Of a stretch of 64,000 nucleotides of DNA, positions 1-8,507 are shown in pieces. The first letter of the stretch is position 1. The number at the start of each line of letters is the position of its first letter. A program made the position numbers and the translations under genes. The DNA lies in assembly GCF_003058225.1 (NCBI RefSeq), contig NZ_QBUG01000007.1, forward strand, positions 1 to 64,000, given 5' to 3'. The notes beneath the pieces were generated by a model. It did no database searches. It saw nothing but the letters and a program-made list of their open reading frames with translations, and was not told the origin of the DNA. This DNA comes from Promicromonospora sp. AC04. Its GTDB lineage: Bacteria > Actinomycetota > Actinomycetes > Actinomycetales > Cellulomonadaceae.

Positions 1-276
1 GTTGCCTGCTGGCCTCGTCGTTGTTCAATGACACCATTGTCTCGAACATTCGTATGGTCTGCGAGTACGATCTGAAATCTGTGGATAACTCTTCACGGTC
101 TCCTGTGACTGCCTCTGGGCCCGCCCTGGAAGCCTCAACGGTCAGAAGCACGTCCGCGCTGAGGGCATAGAGAAGACCGACCTGGTGCGCTGGCCGTGAC
201 CGTCCTCGACGGCGCTACCAAGGTCAACAACCCACGCGGACCGCGCCGCTGAGCACCAGGGTTCAAAGGCACGCCG
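1..276. other. Left-edge region without a recognised gene
   Basis: No open reading frame with a convincing start, Shine-Dalgarno or family match was seen on either strand. The base composition is more AT-rich in the first 100 bases than in the rest of the window. It is downstream of the E2 gene, so it may hold the operon terminator, but no strong hairpin was found. It could be the tail of a gene outside the window. Confidence 0.4.
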
Positions 277-1911
277 TCAGTAGCGCACGATCGCCGCCAG
301 CGGGTTCTCTATGGCGTCGGCGACGGAACGCATGAAGCCCGCCGCCGTCCCGCCGTCGCAGACCCGGTGGTCGAACACGAAGGACATCTGCGTGATCTTG
401 CGCGCCACGATCTCGCCGTCGACCACCCACGGCCGGTCGATGATGCGGCCGAAGCCCAGGATCGCGACCTGCGGGTGGTTGATGATTGCCGCGCTGCCGT
501 CGACCCGGAGGCTGCCGTAGTTGTTCAGCGTGAACGTCCCCGCGGCGAGCTCCTCCGGCGTCGCACGGCCGACGCGGGCGCGCGCGGTAAGGTCGCGGAG
601 GGCCACGTCGAGCTCGGCGGTGGTCATCGTGCCGGCCCCGAGCACCGCCGGGACCACCAGCCCGAGCTCGCCCTGGACGGCGATGCCGAGGTTGATGACG
701 TCTGGCACGACCATCTCGCCGCGCTCCGCGTCGAGCCGCGCGTTCAGCACCGGATAGTCCTTGAGGCCCGCGACGACGAACCGGGCCAGGTGGGCGAGCA
801 GTCCTGGCCCCGGGTCGGTCGGCGTGCGGGTCGCCTCGCGTAGTTCCCAGAGCGCCGTCGCGTCGACGTCGACCCAGACGGTCGCCTCAGGGATCTCCGA
901 GCGGCTCCGCGACAGCACCCTGCCTGCCGCCTTCTGGAAACCGCTGAGCGGGATGCGCCGCTCGCCGGGCGCGGCGGGGCCCGGCGCGGCGGCGACGGGC
1001 GCGACGGCGGAAGCGCTCGGCACGACGACGGCAGGAGCAACAGCCGTCGCAGACTCGACCGTCGCAGAGCCGGCGGTCACAGACTCGGCCGTCGCAGACT
1101 CGGCCGTCGCAGACTCGGCCGTCGCAGAGCCGGCGGTCGCAGACTCGACCGTCGCAGACTCAGCCGTCGCAGACTCGACCGTCGCAGAGCCGGCGGACGC
1201 AGAGCCGGCGGACGCAGAGCCGGATGTGCGCGCAGCGGGAAGCGCGCGCTCGATCGCCGACCGCACGTCGGACCTGGTGACGACCCCGCCGGTCCCGGAA
1301 GGCGCGATCGCGCGCAGGTCCAGCCCCGCCTCCCTGGCAAGCCGCCGGACGATCGGCGATATCACCTTCACCGGGCGGCCGTCCGCCGCCACGGCGACGG
1401 CGAGCGCCGTCGCCCCGGCACCGCGCGGCCGACGTCGGCGGCCTGAACCCGGGTGCGCGGAGGTCCCGTACCCGATGAGCACATTGCCGGAGCCTGCCTG
1501 CTCCTCCTCGCGGTAGACCTCGGCGGCGGCCGAGTCCGCGGCGGAGTCGGCAACCGAGTCGGCAACCGAGTCGACGACAGGGACGGCAGCCGAGTCGGCG
1601 ACAGTGGCGGCGGACCCCCCGTCGGTAGCGACGTCGCGGCCAGCGTCGGCGACGGCGATGGTGATCAGCGGCGTGCCCACCTCGACGGTCTCCCCCTCGG
1701 CGGCGTGCAGGACGCCGACCCGGCCGGCGAACGGGCTCGGCACCTCGACCACCGACTTGGCCGTCTCGACCTCCACCACCGGCTGGTCGACGGTGACGAC
1801 GTCGCCCTCGGCGACCAGCCACTGCACGACCGATGCCTCGGTCAGGCCCTCGCCGAGGTCGGGCAGAAGAAAGATCTGCTCGGTCGTACGGCCCGTCGTC
1901 CGGCTGGTCAT
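277..1911 (-). CDS. bkdC: 2-oxo acid dehydrogenase E2 (dihydrolipoamide acyltransferase), probably branched-chain
   Basis: Core acyltransferase of a 2-oxo acid dehydrogenase complex; it passes the acyl group from E1 through a lipoyl arm to CoA in the cytoplasm. It has 544 residues. The lipoyl domain spans about 10-90 with the lipoylated Lys in VETAKS (about residue 52). The E3-binding domain is about 183-220 (ISPIVRRLAREAG). The acyltransferase domain fills the C-terminal 220 residues and ends with the HxxxDG-type motif DHRVCDGG. The linkers hold many 5-residue repeats (ATAES, ATVES, VADSA). The ATG at 1911 overlaps the E1beta stop (ATGA) and follows GGGAGGA; a GTG four codons upstream would place that Shine-Dalgarno inside the gene and is less likely. 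Pyruvate is a possible substrate, but the adjacent Lrp-type regulator favours branched-chain keto acids. Confidence 0.9.
   Translation of the reverse strand: MTSRTTGRTTEQIFLLPDLGEGLTEASVVQWLVAEGDVVTVDQPVVEVETAKSVVEVPSPFAGRVGVLHAAEGETVEVGTPLITIAVADAGRDVATDGGSAATVADSAAVPVVDSVADSVADSAADSAAAEVYREEEQAGSGNVLIGYGTSAHPGSGRRRRPRGAGATALAVAVAADGRPVKVISPIVRRLAREAGLDLRAIAPSGTGGVVTRSDVRSAIERALPAARTSGSASAGSASAGSATVESATAESATVESATAGSATAESATAESATAESVTAGSATVESATAVAPAVVVPSASAVAPVAAAPGPAAPGERRIPLSGFQKAAGRVLSRSRSEIPEATVWVDVDATALWELREATRTPTDPGPGLLAHLARFVVAGLKDYPVLNARLDAERGEMVVPDVINLGIAVQGELGLVVPAVLGAGTMTTAELDVALRDLTARARVGRATPEELAAGTFTLNNYGSLRVDGSAAIINHPQVAILGFGRIIDRPWVVDGEIVARKITQMSFVFDHRVCDGGTAAGFMRSVADAIENPLAAIVRY
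1039..1224. repeat. 15-bp tandem repeats inside the E2 linker
   Basis: About twelve imperfect copies of a 15-bp unit (gccgtcgcagactcg and variants ending in cagagccggcg) run in frame through the E2 gene. They encode the Ala/Ser/Glu-rich linker between the E3-binding and catalytic domains. Because the unit is a multiple of three, slippage would only change linker length. Confidence 0.85.
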
Positions 1912-2930
1912 GCGTCCTCCCACTGGAGGTCGTCGACGGCGTCGAGGATCCGGTCGACCGACGGCAGCTGGATGTGCTCGAGCTTCGGCGGCGGGTACGG
2001 GATGTCGAACCCGGTGACGCGCCGAACCGGCGCCGACAGCGAGTGGAAGCAGCGTTCGCTCACCCGGGCCGCGATCTCGGACGCGATGCTGGCGAAGCCC
2101 GCCGCCTCCGCGATGACGACGGCGCGTCCCGTCGACTCCACGGCGGCGCAGACGGTGGCGTCGTCGAACGGCACTATCGACCGCAGGTCGACGACCTGCA
2201 GGCTGCGCCCGTCGCGCGCAGCCACCTCGGCGGCCTCGAGCGCGACCGGCACGGACGGGCCGTAGGCGATGAGGGTGGCGTCGCTGCCCCGGCGGCGCAC
2301 GACGGCCGTGCCGATGCCCGGCTCACGAGCGTTGCCCAGCGCGACATCGCCCTTCGCCCAGTAGAGCTTCTTCGGCTCGAGGAAGACCACCGGGTCCGGC
2401 GAGGCGATCGCCTCGCGCAGGAGCGAGTAGGCGTCCGAGGGGTTCGACGGCGCGACGACGTGCAGGCCGGGAGTGTGGGCGTAGTAGGACTCCGACGAGT
2501 CGCAGTGGTGCTCGACCCCGCCGATCCCGCCGGCGTACGGGACCCGGATGACAAGAGGCAGCCCGACGCGGCCGCGGGTCCGGTTCCGCATCTTGGCGAT
2601 GTGGCTGACCACCTGCTCGAAGGCGGGGTAGGCGAAGGCGTCGAACTGCATCTCGATCACGGGCCGCATGCCGTTCATCGCGAGGCCGACGGCGAAGCCG
2701 GCGATGCCGGCCTCGGCGAGCGGGGTGTCGAAGCAGCGGTCCTCGCCGAACTGAGCGGTGAGGCCGTCGGTGACCCGGAAGACGCCGCCGAGCGCGCCGA
2801 CGTCCTCTCCGAGCACGAGCACCGTCGGGTCCTCGGCCATCGCGTCGCGCAGGGCTCGGTTGATCGCCTGCGCGGTGCTGAGCGTCTCGTGCTCCACCGC
2901 GGCGCTGGTCATGCTGGTCACGCTGGTCAT
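1908..2930 (-). CDS. bkdB: 2-oxo acid dehydrogenase E1 component, beta subunit
   Basis: Beta subunit of the TPP-dependent decarboxylase that oxidatively decarboxylates the 2-oxo acid and reductively acylates the E2 lipoyl group. It has 340 residues, usual for the family. Visible family segments are LGEDVGALGG, the DTPLAEAGIAGFAVGLAM stretch and the C-terminal transketolase-type domain starting around RRRGSDATLIAYG. The ATG at 2930 overlaps the E1alpha stop (ATGA) and its own stop overlaps the E2 start, so the three genes are translationally coupled. A second in-frame ATG six codons in (2912) is possible. Confidence 0.9.
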   Translation of the reverse strand: MTSVTSMTSAAVEHETLSTAQAINRALRDAMAEDPTVLVLGEDVGALGGVFRVTDGLTAQFGEDRCFDTPLAEAGIAGFAVGLAMNGMRPVIEMQFDAFAYPAFEQVVSHIAKMRNRTRGRVGLPLVIRVPYAGGIGGVEHHCDSSESYYAHTPGLHVVAPSNPSDAYSLLREAIASPDPVVFLEPKKLYWAKGDVALGNAREPGIGTAVVRRRGSDATLIAYGPSVPVALEAAEVAARDGRSLQVVDLRSIVPFDDATVCAAVESTGRAVVIAEAAGFASIASEIAARVSERCFHSLSAPVRRVTGFDIPYPPPKLEHIQLPSVDRILDAVDDLQWEDA

Positions 2931-4021
2931 GAGCGCGCCTCCTCTCGGCTCAGCTCGTCGCGGACCAGTGCGCGCTGCTCCACGAGCTGAGGGGTCGGCT
3001 GCGCGAACACGTAGCCGAACAGGTCGTCGGGGTTCGGCTCGACGTCCTGGTTGATCCCGTCACGCGTGCGGCGCGCGACCTGTTCGGCGGCCTCGGCAAA
3101 CGCGGCGGCATGCGCGTCGTCCAGGACTCCCTCGGCGCGGAGGTAGGTCTCCAGCCGCACCAGCGGGTCCTTGGCCGCCCATCCGGCGACCTCGTCGTCG
3201 GTCCGGTAGCGCGTCGCGTCGTCGGCGTTGGTGTGGGCCTGCATCCGGTAGGTGCGGCCCTCGACGAGCTGGGGCCCCGCACCGGCACGCGCACGCTCGA
3301 CCGCCCTGGACAGCACGTCCAGGAGGGCCGCGAGGTCGTTGCCGTCCACCTGCTCCCCGGGAATGCCGTAGCCCACACCCTTGTGGGCCAGCGACGGCGC
3401 GGCCGACTGCCGGGCCAGCGGCACCGAGATCGCGTACTGGTTGTTCTGGACGAAGAACACGACCGGCGCCCGGAAGACCGCAGCGAAGTTCAGGGCCTCG
3501 TGGAAGTCGCCCTCGCTCGTGCCGCCGTCTCCGCAGATCGCCAGCACCACGGTGGATTCCCCGCGCAGCCGCGCCGCGTGCGCCACCCCTACGGCGTGCG
3601 GGAGCTGCGTGGCGAGCGGGGTCGTCAGGGGTGCGACACGGCGCTCGTAGGGGTCGTACCCCGAGTGCCAGTCGCCCTTGAGCAGGCCGAGCACCTCGAC
3701 CGGGTCGACACCCCGCGCGACGGCGGCCGCGGTGTCGCGGTAGGTCGGGAACAGCCAGTCGCCGTCGGCGAGCACCTGCGCCGCGGCGACCTGGCACGCC
3801 TCCTGCCCGTAGGAGGAGGGGTAGACCGCCAGGCGCCCCTGCCGGACGAGCGCGGAGGCCTGCTCGTTGAAGCGGCGGGCGGTGACCATGCCCGCGAGAC
3901 CCCGGAGCAGCTCCTCGCCCGCGGGTAGGGCGGCCTTGCCGGCCGCCGTCGGACGGCCGTCGGGGTCGAGAAGCATCACTGGCTCCCGGGACGGCAACAA
4001 ACGATCTGCGTCACTCGTCAT
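2927..4021 (-). CDS. bkdA: 2-oxo acid dehydrogenase E1 component, alpha subunit
   Basis: Alpha subunit of the E1 heterotetramer; binds thiamine diphosphate and Mg. It has 364 residues. The TPP motif is clear: GDGGTSEGDF at about 164-173 followed by the NN pair at about 193-194. The conserved QEACQVAAAQVL and FPTYRD segments precede it. First gene of the E1alpha-E1beta-E2 operon. It starts at an ATG about 116 bp from the divergent Lrp/AsnC gene, so the spacer should carry both promoters. No E3 gene is present in the window; the lipoamide dehydrogenase is presumably shared with other complexes. Confidence 0.92.
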   Translation of the reverse strand: MTSDADRLLPSREPVMLLDPDGRPTAAGKAALPAGEELLRGLAGMVTARRFNEQASALVRQGRLAVYPSSYGQEACQVAAAQVLADGDWLFPTYRDTAAAVARGVDPVEVLGLLKGDWHSGYDPYERRVAPLTTPLATQLPHAVGVAHAARLRGESTVVLAICGDGGTSEGDFHEALNFAAVFRAPVVFFVQNNQYAISVPLARQSAAPSLAHKGVGYGIPGEQVDGNDLAALLDVLSRAVERARAGAGPQLVEGRTYRMQAHTNADDATRYRTDDEVAGWAAKDPLVRLETYLRAEGVLDDAHAAAFAEAAEQVARRTRDGINQDVEPNPDDLFGYVFAQPTPQLVEQRALVRDELSREEARS

Positions 4022-4137
4022 ATAGATATACTGGTCAAAGTCTCATTCGGATTCCATCAACGGCGACGATCCGAGAGGCTGTCCAGCCATACGAGGGTAA
4101 TGGGATCCAAATGTCCAACTCAGAGGGGAGTTAGGGC

Positions 4138-4680
4138 GTGGCCGCGAGACAAGTGGCAGGGGGTCTCGACGACGTCGACCGGCGCATCGTCGACGAGCTG
4201 CGCCAGGACGGCCGTATGTCCATGCGATCGCTGGCCGAGAAGCTGCACATCTCACGGGCCAACGCGTACGCGCGGGTGCAGCGGCTCGAGGCCGACGGAG
4301 TCATCCGCGGCTACCGCGCGGACATAGATCCGGTGCTGGCCGGCCTGGGCACGTCGGCCTATGTCACGGTCAACCTGAAGCAGGCGGAGTGGCGTTCGGT
4401 CCGCGAGGAGCTCCGTACCCTTCGGGGCGTCGACCACATCGGGCTGGTCGGCGGAGAGTTCGACCTCGTCCTGCTCGTTCGCGCTCGGGACAACGCCGAT
4501 CTGCGGCATCTGATCCTGGACCAGATACAGGGCATGAAGGGCATCCTGAACACGCACACGCTGCTGGTGTTCGAGGAGCCGATCCCTGCCGGGCCGGTGC
4601 CGTCCGCCGCGCCGTCCGCCTCGCCAACCACCCCGCCAGCCGAGCGGCGAACCCAGCGTCCGACCGACGACGGCCGCTGA
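4138..4680 (+). CDS. Lrp/AsnC family transcriptional regulator (BkdR-like)
   Basis: Lrp/AsnC-type regulator of 180 residues. The N-terminal winged helix-turn-helix (about 12-70) contains LDDVDRRIVDELRQDGR and SMRSLAEKLHISRANAYAR; the C-terminal ligand-binding RAM domain runs to about 150 (GGEFDLVLLVRARD, LVFEEPIP). The last 25 residues are a Pro/Ala-rich tail. GTG start at 4138 with an AGGGGAG Shine-Dalgarno about 7 bases upstream. Divergent orientation from the E1-E2 operon is the classical layout for Lrp-type control of branched-chain keto acid catabolism; that role is inferred. Confidence 0.88.
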   Translation: MAARQVAGGLDDVDRRIVDELRQDGRMSMRSLAEKLHISRANAYARVQRLEADGVIRGYRADIDPVLAGLGTSAYVTVNLKQAEWRSVREELRTLRGVDHIGLVGGEFDLVLLVRARDNADLRHLILDQIQGMKGILNTHTLLVFEEPIPAGPVPSAAPSASPTTPPAERRTQRPTDDGR

Positions 4681-4743
4681 GACCGGTCGGGCAGACAGGT
4701 TCACCGGCGCGTCCGGACTGCTCCGGAGCACCCGGCGGTCAGC

Positions 4744-5088
4744 TCAGCGCCAGTCCTCGTCGGCGGTGATGGTGGCGAAGATGTCGCGCCCGGGGTCGCG
4801 CCGGACGGCGGGCGCCACGGCGAGCCAGTCCGTCACCGCCGTCCGGGCGGTCGGCTCGTCCGACGTGACCTCTGTCTCGCCGATCGTGCCGTCGACCCAT
4901 GCCGTCCACGACCAGAGGTGCGTCTCCTCGTCGACGCGGAGATCCACCATCATGAGGCGGTGGCTGTCGTTCGCGGCGAGGATGGCTCCGACGGAGCGGT
5001 CGTAGCTGTTGACCGTTATGAGGTCCACGACACCCGACACGATCTGCTGGGCCGCGGTGGTGCTCAGGATTTCCTTGGCGGAAGTCAT
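4744..5088 (-). CDS. Small hypothetical protein at the end of the sugar ABC operon
   Basis: A 114-residue acidic, soluble protein of no recognised family; no signal peptide or membrane segment. It contains LMMVDLRVDEETHLWSWTAW and ends ITADEDWR. The ATG at 5088 is chosen because AAGGAG lies 7 bases upstream; a longer frame reaching back to 5712 runs through the permease gene and is not credible. It follows the permease gene in the same direction after 116 bp, so it is probably co-transcribed with the transporter, but nothing shows a function. It is convergent with the Lrp-type gene. Confidence 0.6.
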   Translation of the reverse strand: MTSAKEILSTTAAQQIVSGVVDLITVNSYDRSVGAILAANDSHRLMMVDLRVDEETHLWSWTAWVDGTIGETEVTSDEPTARTAVTDWLAVAPAVRRDPGRDIFATITADEDWR

Positions 5089-5099
5089 CGACACTCCTT

Positions 5100-5147
5100 G
5101 GGTCTCGTGATGGGTCTCGTGATGGGTCTCGTGGTGAGTCTCTTGGC
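5100..5147. repeat. 12-bp tandem repeat between permease and small gene
   Basis: Four consecutive 12-bp units (gggtctcgtgat twice, then gggtctcgtggt and gagtctcttggc) end just before the Shine-Dalgarno of the small hypothetical gene. Non-coding. May be simple slippage. Confidence 0.8.
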
Positions 5148-5204
5148 AGGTCCCGGCGTAGAGCTCGTGGTGGCGGGCTCGTGCGGGGTGGTCCGGCGGA
5201 TGTC

Positions 5205-6110
5205 TCATGCGGCGACGCCCTGAGAGACGTAGCCGTCGATGAACTTGCGCTGCATCACCAGGAAGAGGACGACGACGGGCAGCGCCATGACCAGACCCGC
5301 CGCGCTGACCAGCGACCAGTCGGTGGTGAAGCCCTGCTGGAACGAGTAGAGCGACAGCGCGACCGGCTGGAAGTCGCGGTCCTGGATGAAGGTCACGGCG
5401 AGCATGAACTCGTTGTAGGCCTGCAGCCCGGAGACGAGGGCAGCGGTCAGGACCGCGGGCAGGATCATCGGCAGGACGATGCGCGAGAACACGCGCAGCT
5501 CGCCGGCGCCGTCCAGGCGGGCCGCCTCCTCGTACTCCGCCGGGAGCCCGATGAGGAACGAGCGGACGAGCAGGGTGGCGAACGGGCTGTACACGGCCCA
5601 GTAGATGATGACCAGGCCGATGGGCTGGTTGTAGAGCCCAAGGAGGGACCACCAGCTCACCAGCGGCACGAGGAAGAGCTGGATCGGCAGCGACGAGGAG
5701 ACGAGCAGCCACAGGATCCAGCCGCCCCCGCCCGGCAGGCCGAGGCGGGTCATGGCGTAGGCGGCAGTCGTGGCGATGACGGCCACACCGGCCGCGGTGG
5801 CGCCGGCGATCAGGAGGCTGTTCAGGAGCGCGCCGCCCATGTGCGCCTGCTCCCAGGCGTAGGCGAAGTTCGACCAGTTCCAGGACCGGGGCGGGCCGAG
5901 CGGGTTGCTGTCGATCTCGCGGGCAGACTTCAGCGAGTTGGACGCGAAGACCAGGAGCGGCCCGATCGCGTACAGGCCGAGCAGCCCGAGGACCACCCAG
6001 GTGACCGGCTGACGGCGGGCCCGGCGTCGCTCCGGCACGACGGCGGGCGCCGCCACGACCGGCGCGTGCGGGGTGGGCGGTGTGGGCCGGATAAGCCGTG
6101 TGGTGCTCAC
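5205..6110 (-). CDS. Carbohydrate ABC transporter permease (MalG type)
   Basis: Second inner-membrane permease of a CUT1-type sugar importer, 301 residues. Six membrane spans are apparent, the first at VTWVVLGLLGLYAIGPLLVF after a Pro/Arg-rich N terminus. The cytoplasmic EAA loop that contacts the ATPase is visible as EYEEAARLDGAGELRVFSRI. GTG start at 6110 shares one base with the stop of the upstream permease (TAGTG). No ATPase gene is in the operon, so a shared MsiK-type ATPase is likely used, as is common in actinobacteria. Confidence 0.88.
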   Translation of the reverse strand: MSTTRLIRPTPPTPHAPVVAAPAVVPERRRARRQPVTWVVLGLLGLYAIGPLLVFASNSLKSAREIDSNPLGPPRSWNWSNFAYAWEQAHMGGALLNSLLIAGATAAGVAVIATTAAYAMTRLGLPGGGGWILWLLVSSSLPIQLFLVPLVSWWSLLGLYNQPIGLVIIYWAVYSPFATLLVRSFLIGLPAEYEEAARLDGAGELRVFSRIVLPMILPAVLTAALVSGLQAYNEFMLAVTFIQDRDFQPVALSLYSFQQGFTTDWSLVSAAGLVMALPVVVLFLVMQRKFIDGYVSQGVAA

Positions 6111-7078
6111 TAGACCTCCCACCCCAGTCGACGGCGCAGCGCGAGGTAGCCGAGCACCGTCAGGGCGCTGATGGCCGACAGCAGCATCGCCACGGCGGAG
6201 GCGTACCCGTGGCTCTGGTTCTGGAAGGCCTCGCGGTAGAGCACCGTGCTGAGCACGTCGGTCGCGCCGGCGGGACCGCCCTGGGTCAGGACGTAGATGT
6301 AGTCGAAGACGAGGAACGACCAGATCACGGTCATCAGCCCGAGGAAGACCAGGGTCGGGCGGATCGAGGGCAGCGTGATGTGCCAGAACTCGCGGACGGG
6401 CCCGGCGCCGTCGAGCCGCACGGCCTCGTAGAGGGCGGGGTCCACCGACCGCATCGAGGCCAGGAAGATCACCAGCAGGAAGCCCCACCACTGCCACGTG
6501 TTGATGAAGGCCACCGAGCCGAGGGCCAGCGACGGGTTGCCGAGGAAGTTCACGTCGGCGAGGAACGGGATCCCCAGGGTCGCGAGGGCGGCGCCGATCC
6601 CACCGTCCGGGTCGAGGATCTGCCGCCAGATGGCCGCCGAGACGACAGTGGCCAGCACGTACGGGATGAAGTAGAGGACGCGGAAGAAGGCCTGGCCGCG
6701 GCGCAGCCGCGACAGCAGGAACGCGCCGACCAGCCCCATCGTCATAGGGACCACGAGGAAGAACAGGGTCCACAGGACGTTGTGGACCAGCGCGTTGAGC
6801 ACCGCGCCCGAACCCAGCATCTCTGCGTAGTTCGCCAGGCCCACGAACCGGGGCGTGCTCAGCCCGTCCCAGTCCGTGAACGAGTAGAACACCGAAGCCA
6901 TGCCGGGGCCGGTGATGACCAGGAGGTTGACCGCCAGCAACGGCGCGACGAAGACCCACGCCAGGAGCCGGCGGTTCGCCCGGGCCCCCAGACGCCGACC
7001 CCGGAGGGACGGCGGAGCGCCCCTCCGGGTCGGGGGCGCGACCAGGACGGCGCCCGGGATCGCGGTGTCGGCGGTCAT
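6110..7078 (-). CDS. Carbohydrate ABC transporter permease (MalF type)
   Basis: First permease of the sugar-type importer, 322 residues, with about six membrane spans beginning at LLAWVFVAPLLAVNLLVITG. The EAA-type loop is YEAVRLDGAGPVREFWHITL. It starts three bases after the binding-protein stop and its own stop overlaps the next permease start, so the three transporter genes are tightly coupled. Substrate cannot be read from the sequence. Confidence 0.88.
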   Translation of the reverse strand: MTADTAIPGAVLVAPPTRRGAPPSLRGRRLGARANRRLLAWVFVAPLLAVNLLVITGPGMASVFYSFTDWDGLSTPRFVGLANYAEMLGSGAVLNALVHNVLWTLFFLVVPMTMGLVGAFLLSRLRRGQAFFRVLYFIPYVLATVVSAAIWRQILDPDGGIGAALATLGIPFLADVNFLGNPSLALGSVAFINTWQWWGFLLVIFLASMRSVDPALYEAVRLDGAGPVREFWHITLPSIRPTLVFLGLMTVIWSFLVFDYIYVLTQGGPAGATDVLSTVLYREAFQNQSHGYASAVAMLLSAISALTVLGYLALRRRLGWEV

Positions 7079-7081
7079 CGG

Positions 7082-8428
7082 TCAGCCTCGACCCTGCGGG
7101 GTGAAGGGAACCAGCGTCTCGCCGGCGTCGAACTCCTCGTCGAACGCGTCCTGCATCCCCGACAGGTACTCCTCGGCGGTGAGGTCCCCGGTCACGATCT
7201 TGTCGAACTCGCTGATGAGGTACGCGTTCGTCTGCGGCGGGAAGAACGTCCACGTCGCGTAGCCGACGTTGCTCGTCTCGGGGATCTGGGTGTACAGCTC
7301 GACGGACCGCTCGTCGACGTCCTCGGGGAACTGGTCGGCGCTCATCTCCAGCGGCGGCGGGTTCTCGCCCGTGCGCGCCGTGTACGACAGCGCCCGGTCC
7401 ACGTCGCCGGTCACGTAGTCGATGAACGACGCCGCCGCGTCAGGGTCGGCCGCATCGGCGCTGACCGAGAGCGCCGTCCCGATCGCCAGCGGGAACACGC
7501 CCGGATCGACCGACTCGTTCAGCGACGGCAGCGGCGCCCACGCCCACTGCGCCGGGTCCTCGAACACCTCCGAGAGCGAGTTGAACGTCCACGTCCCGCT
7601 CACGTACATCGCCGTGGTGCCGTTGGCGAGGCCCGTCACGTTCGCCGTGTCGTCGGTGGTGAAGTAGGACTCCGAGCCCCCGGCCAGCCAGCCCTTGTCG
7701 ATCCAGCTCTGGATGAGCTCGATCGCCGAGACGAACTCCGGGTCGGTGAACGACGCCTCACCGGTCAGCACGTCGTAGATCTTCTCGGGGCCGACGGCGG
7801 CGTTGAAGACGGCGGTGACGAGCCACTCGTTCATCCCCTGGTAGCCCGCGTTGCCGCCGCCGAGCGGCACCATGCCGGCCTCGTCCGCCTCCTCGGCGAT
7901 CGTCTCGAACTCCGCCAGCGTGGTCGGCGGGGTCCAGCCGTGCTCCTCGAACACCTCCGCGTTGTAGAACAGGGCCATCGACCCGTAGCTGGCCGGCACC
8001 GACGAGACCTTCCCGTCGACGGTGCTCAGCTCGTAGGCCCAGGGCAGGAACTTCTCCTCCCAGCCGTACTCCTCGGCGTACTCGTCCAGCGGGAGGGTCC
8101 GGTCGGCCCGGGCGAAGTCGGAGGCCGACGTCGGCCCGTCCGAGTACACGATGTCGGGAGCCTCGCCGGCCGAGACCGCCGTCTCGGTGAGCTGGCCGAT
8201 GGTGGTCAGCTCCTTGACCTCCATGTCGACCTTCGCGTCGCTGTCGGCGTTGAACCCGTCGACGAAGATCTCCTGGAACGCCTCCTCGGTGGTGGGCGCG
8301 TAGAACGCCCCCCAGTAGGTGACCTCACCGCCGCCGCCGCTGCTGCCACCGCCCACACAGCCGGCCAGGGCGACCGACACCGCGGCCACGAGGCTGACGG
8401 GGACCAGTGCGCGCTTCGTGATTCTCAA
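7082..8428 (-). CDS. Extracellular sugar-type solute-binding lipoprotein
   Basis: Family 1 binding protein of 448 residues that would deliver the ligand to the two permeases. The N terminus is a lipoprotein signal: MRITKRALVPVS, a hydrophobic stretch, then the lipobox LAGC and a Gly/Ser-rich spacer. It contains the alternating lobes typical of the family. The start is TTG at 8428; upstream in frame only a stop (codon at 8462-8464) is met, so no better start exists. The Shine-Dalgarno (GAGAGAG) is weak. It follows the LacI gene after 79 bp. Confidence 0.85.
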   Translation of the reverse strand: MRITKRALVPVSLVAAVSVALAGCVGGGSSGGGGEVTYWGAFYAPTTEEAFQEIFVDGFNADSDAKVDMEVKELTTIGQLTETAVSAGEAPDIVYSDGPTSASDFARADRTLPLDEYAEEYGWEEKFLPWAYELSTVDGKVSSVPASYGSMALFYNAEVFEEHGWTPPTTLAEFETIAEEADEAGMVPLGGGNAGYQGMNEWLVTAVFNAAVGPEKIYDVLTGEASFTDPEFVSAIELIQSWIDKGWLAGGSESYFTTDDTANVTGLANGTTAMYVSGTWTFNSLSEVFEDPAQWAWAPLPSLNESVDPGVFPLAIGTALSVSADAADPDAAASFIDYVTGDVDRALSYTARTGENPPPLEMSADQFPEDVDERSVELYTQIPETSNVGYATWTFFPPQTNAYLISEFDKIVTGDLTAEEYLSGMQDAFDEEFDAGETLVPFTPQGRG

Positions 8429-8449
8429 GATGATGTCTCTCTCGCGTGA

Positions 8450-8482
8450 GTCGTGAGCAGGTCATGAGCAGGTCGTGAGTAG
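8450..8482. repeat. 11-bp triplicate repeat before the binding-protein gene
   Basis: Three consecutive 11-bp units (gtcgtgagcag, gtcatgagcag, gtcgtgagtag) sit between the LacI gene stop and the transporter genes. Function unknown. Confidence 0.75.
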
Positions 8483-8507
8483 GCAGGGACAGGCAGGAAT
8501 CGCGGGG

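Noticed and set aside
1-276. Remnant of a transposase or HNH gene at the left edge
   Set aside because: Only the lower GC and the motif ctgtggataac hinted at this; no frame gives a recognisable protein segment.
6098-8449. 783-codon plus-strand frame opposite the sugar transporter genes
   Set aside because: Antisense shadow: Arg/His/Val-rich, no Shine-Dalgarno, while the opposite strand encodes clear permeases and a lipoprotein.
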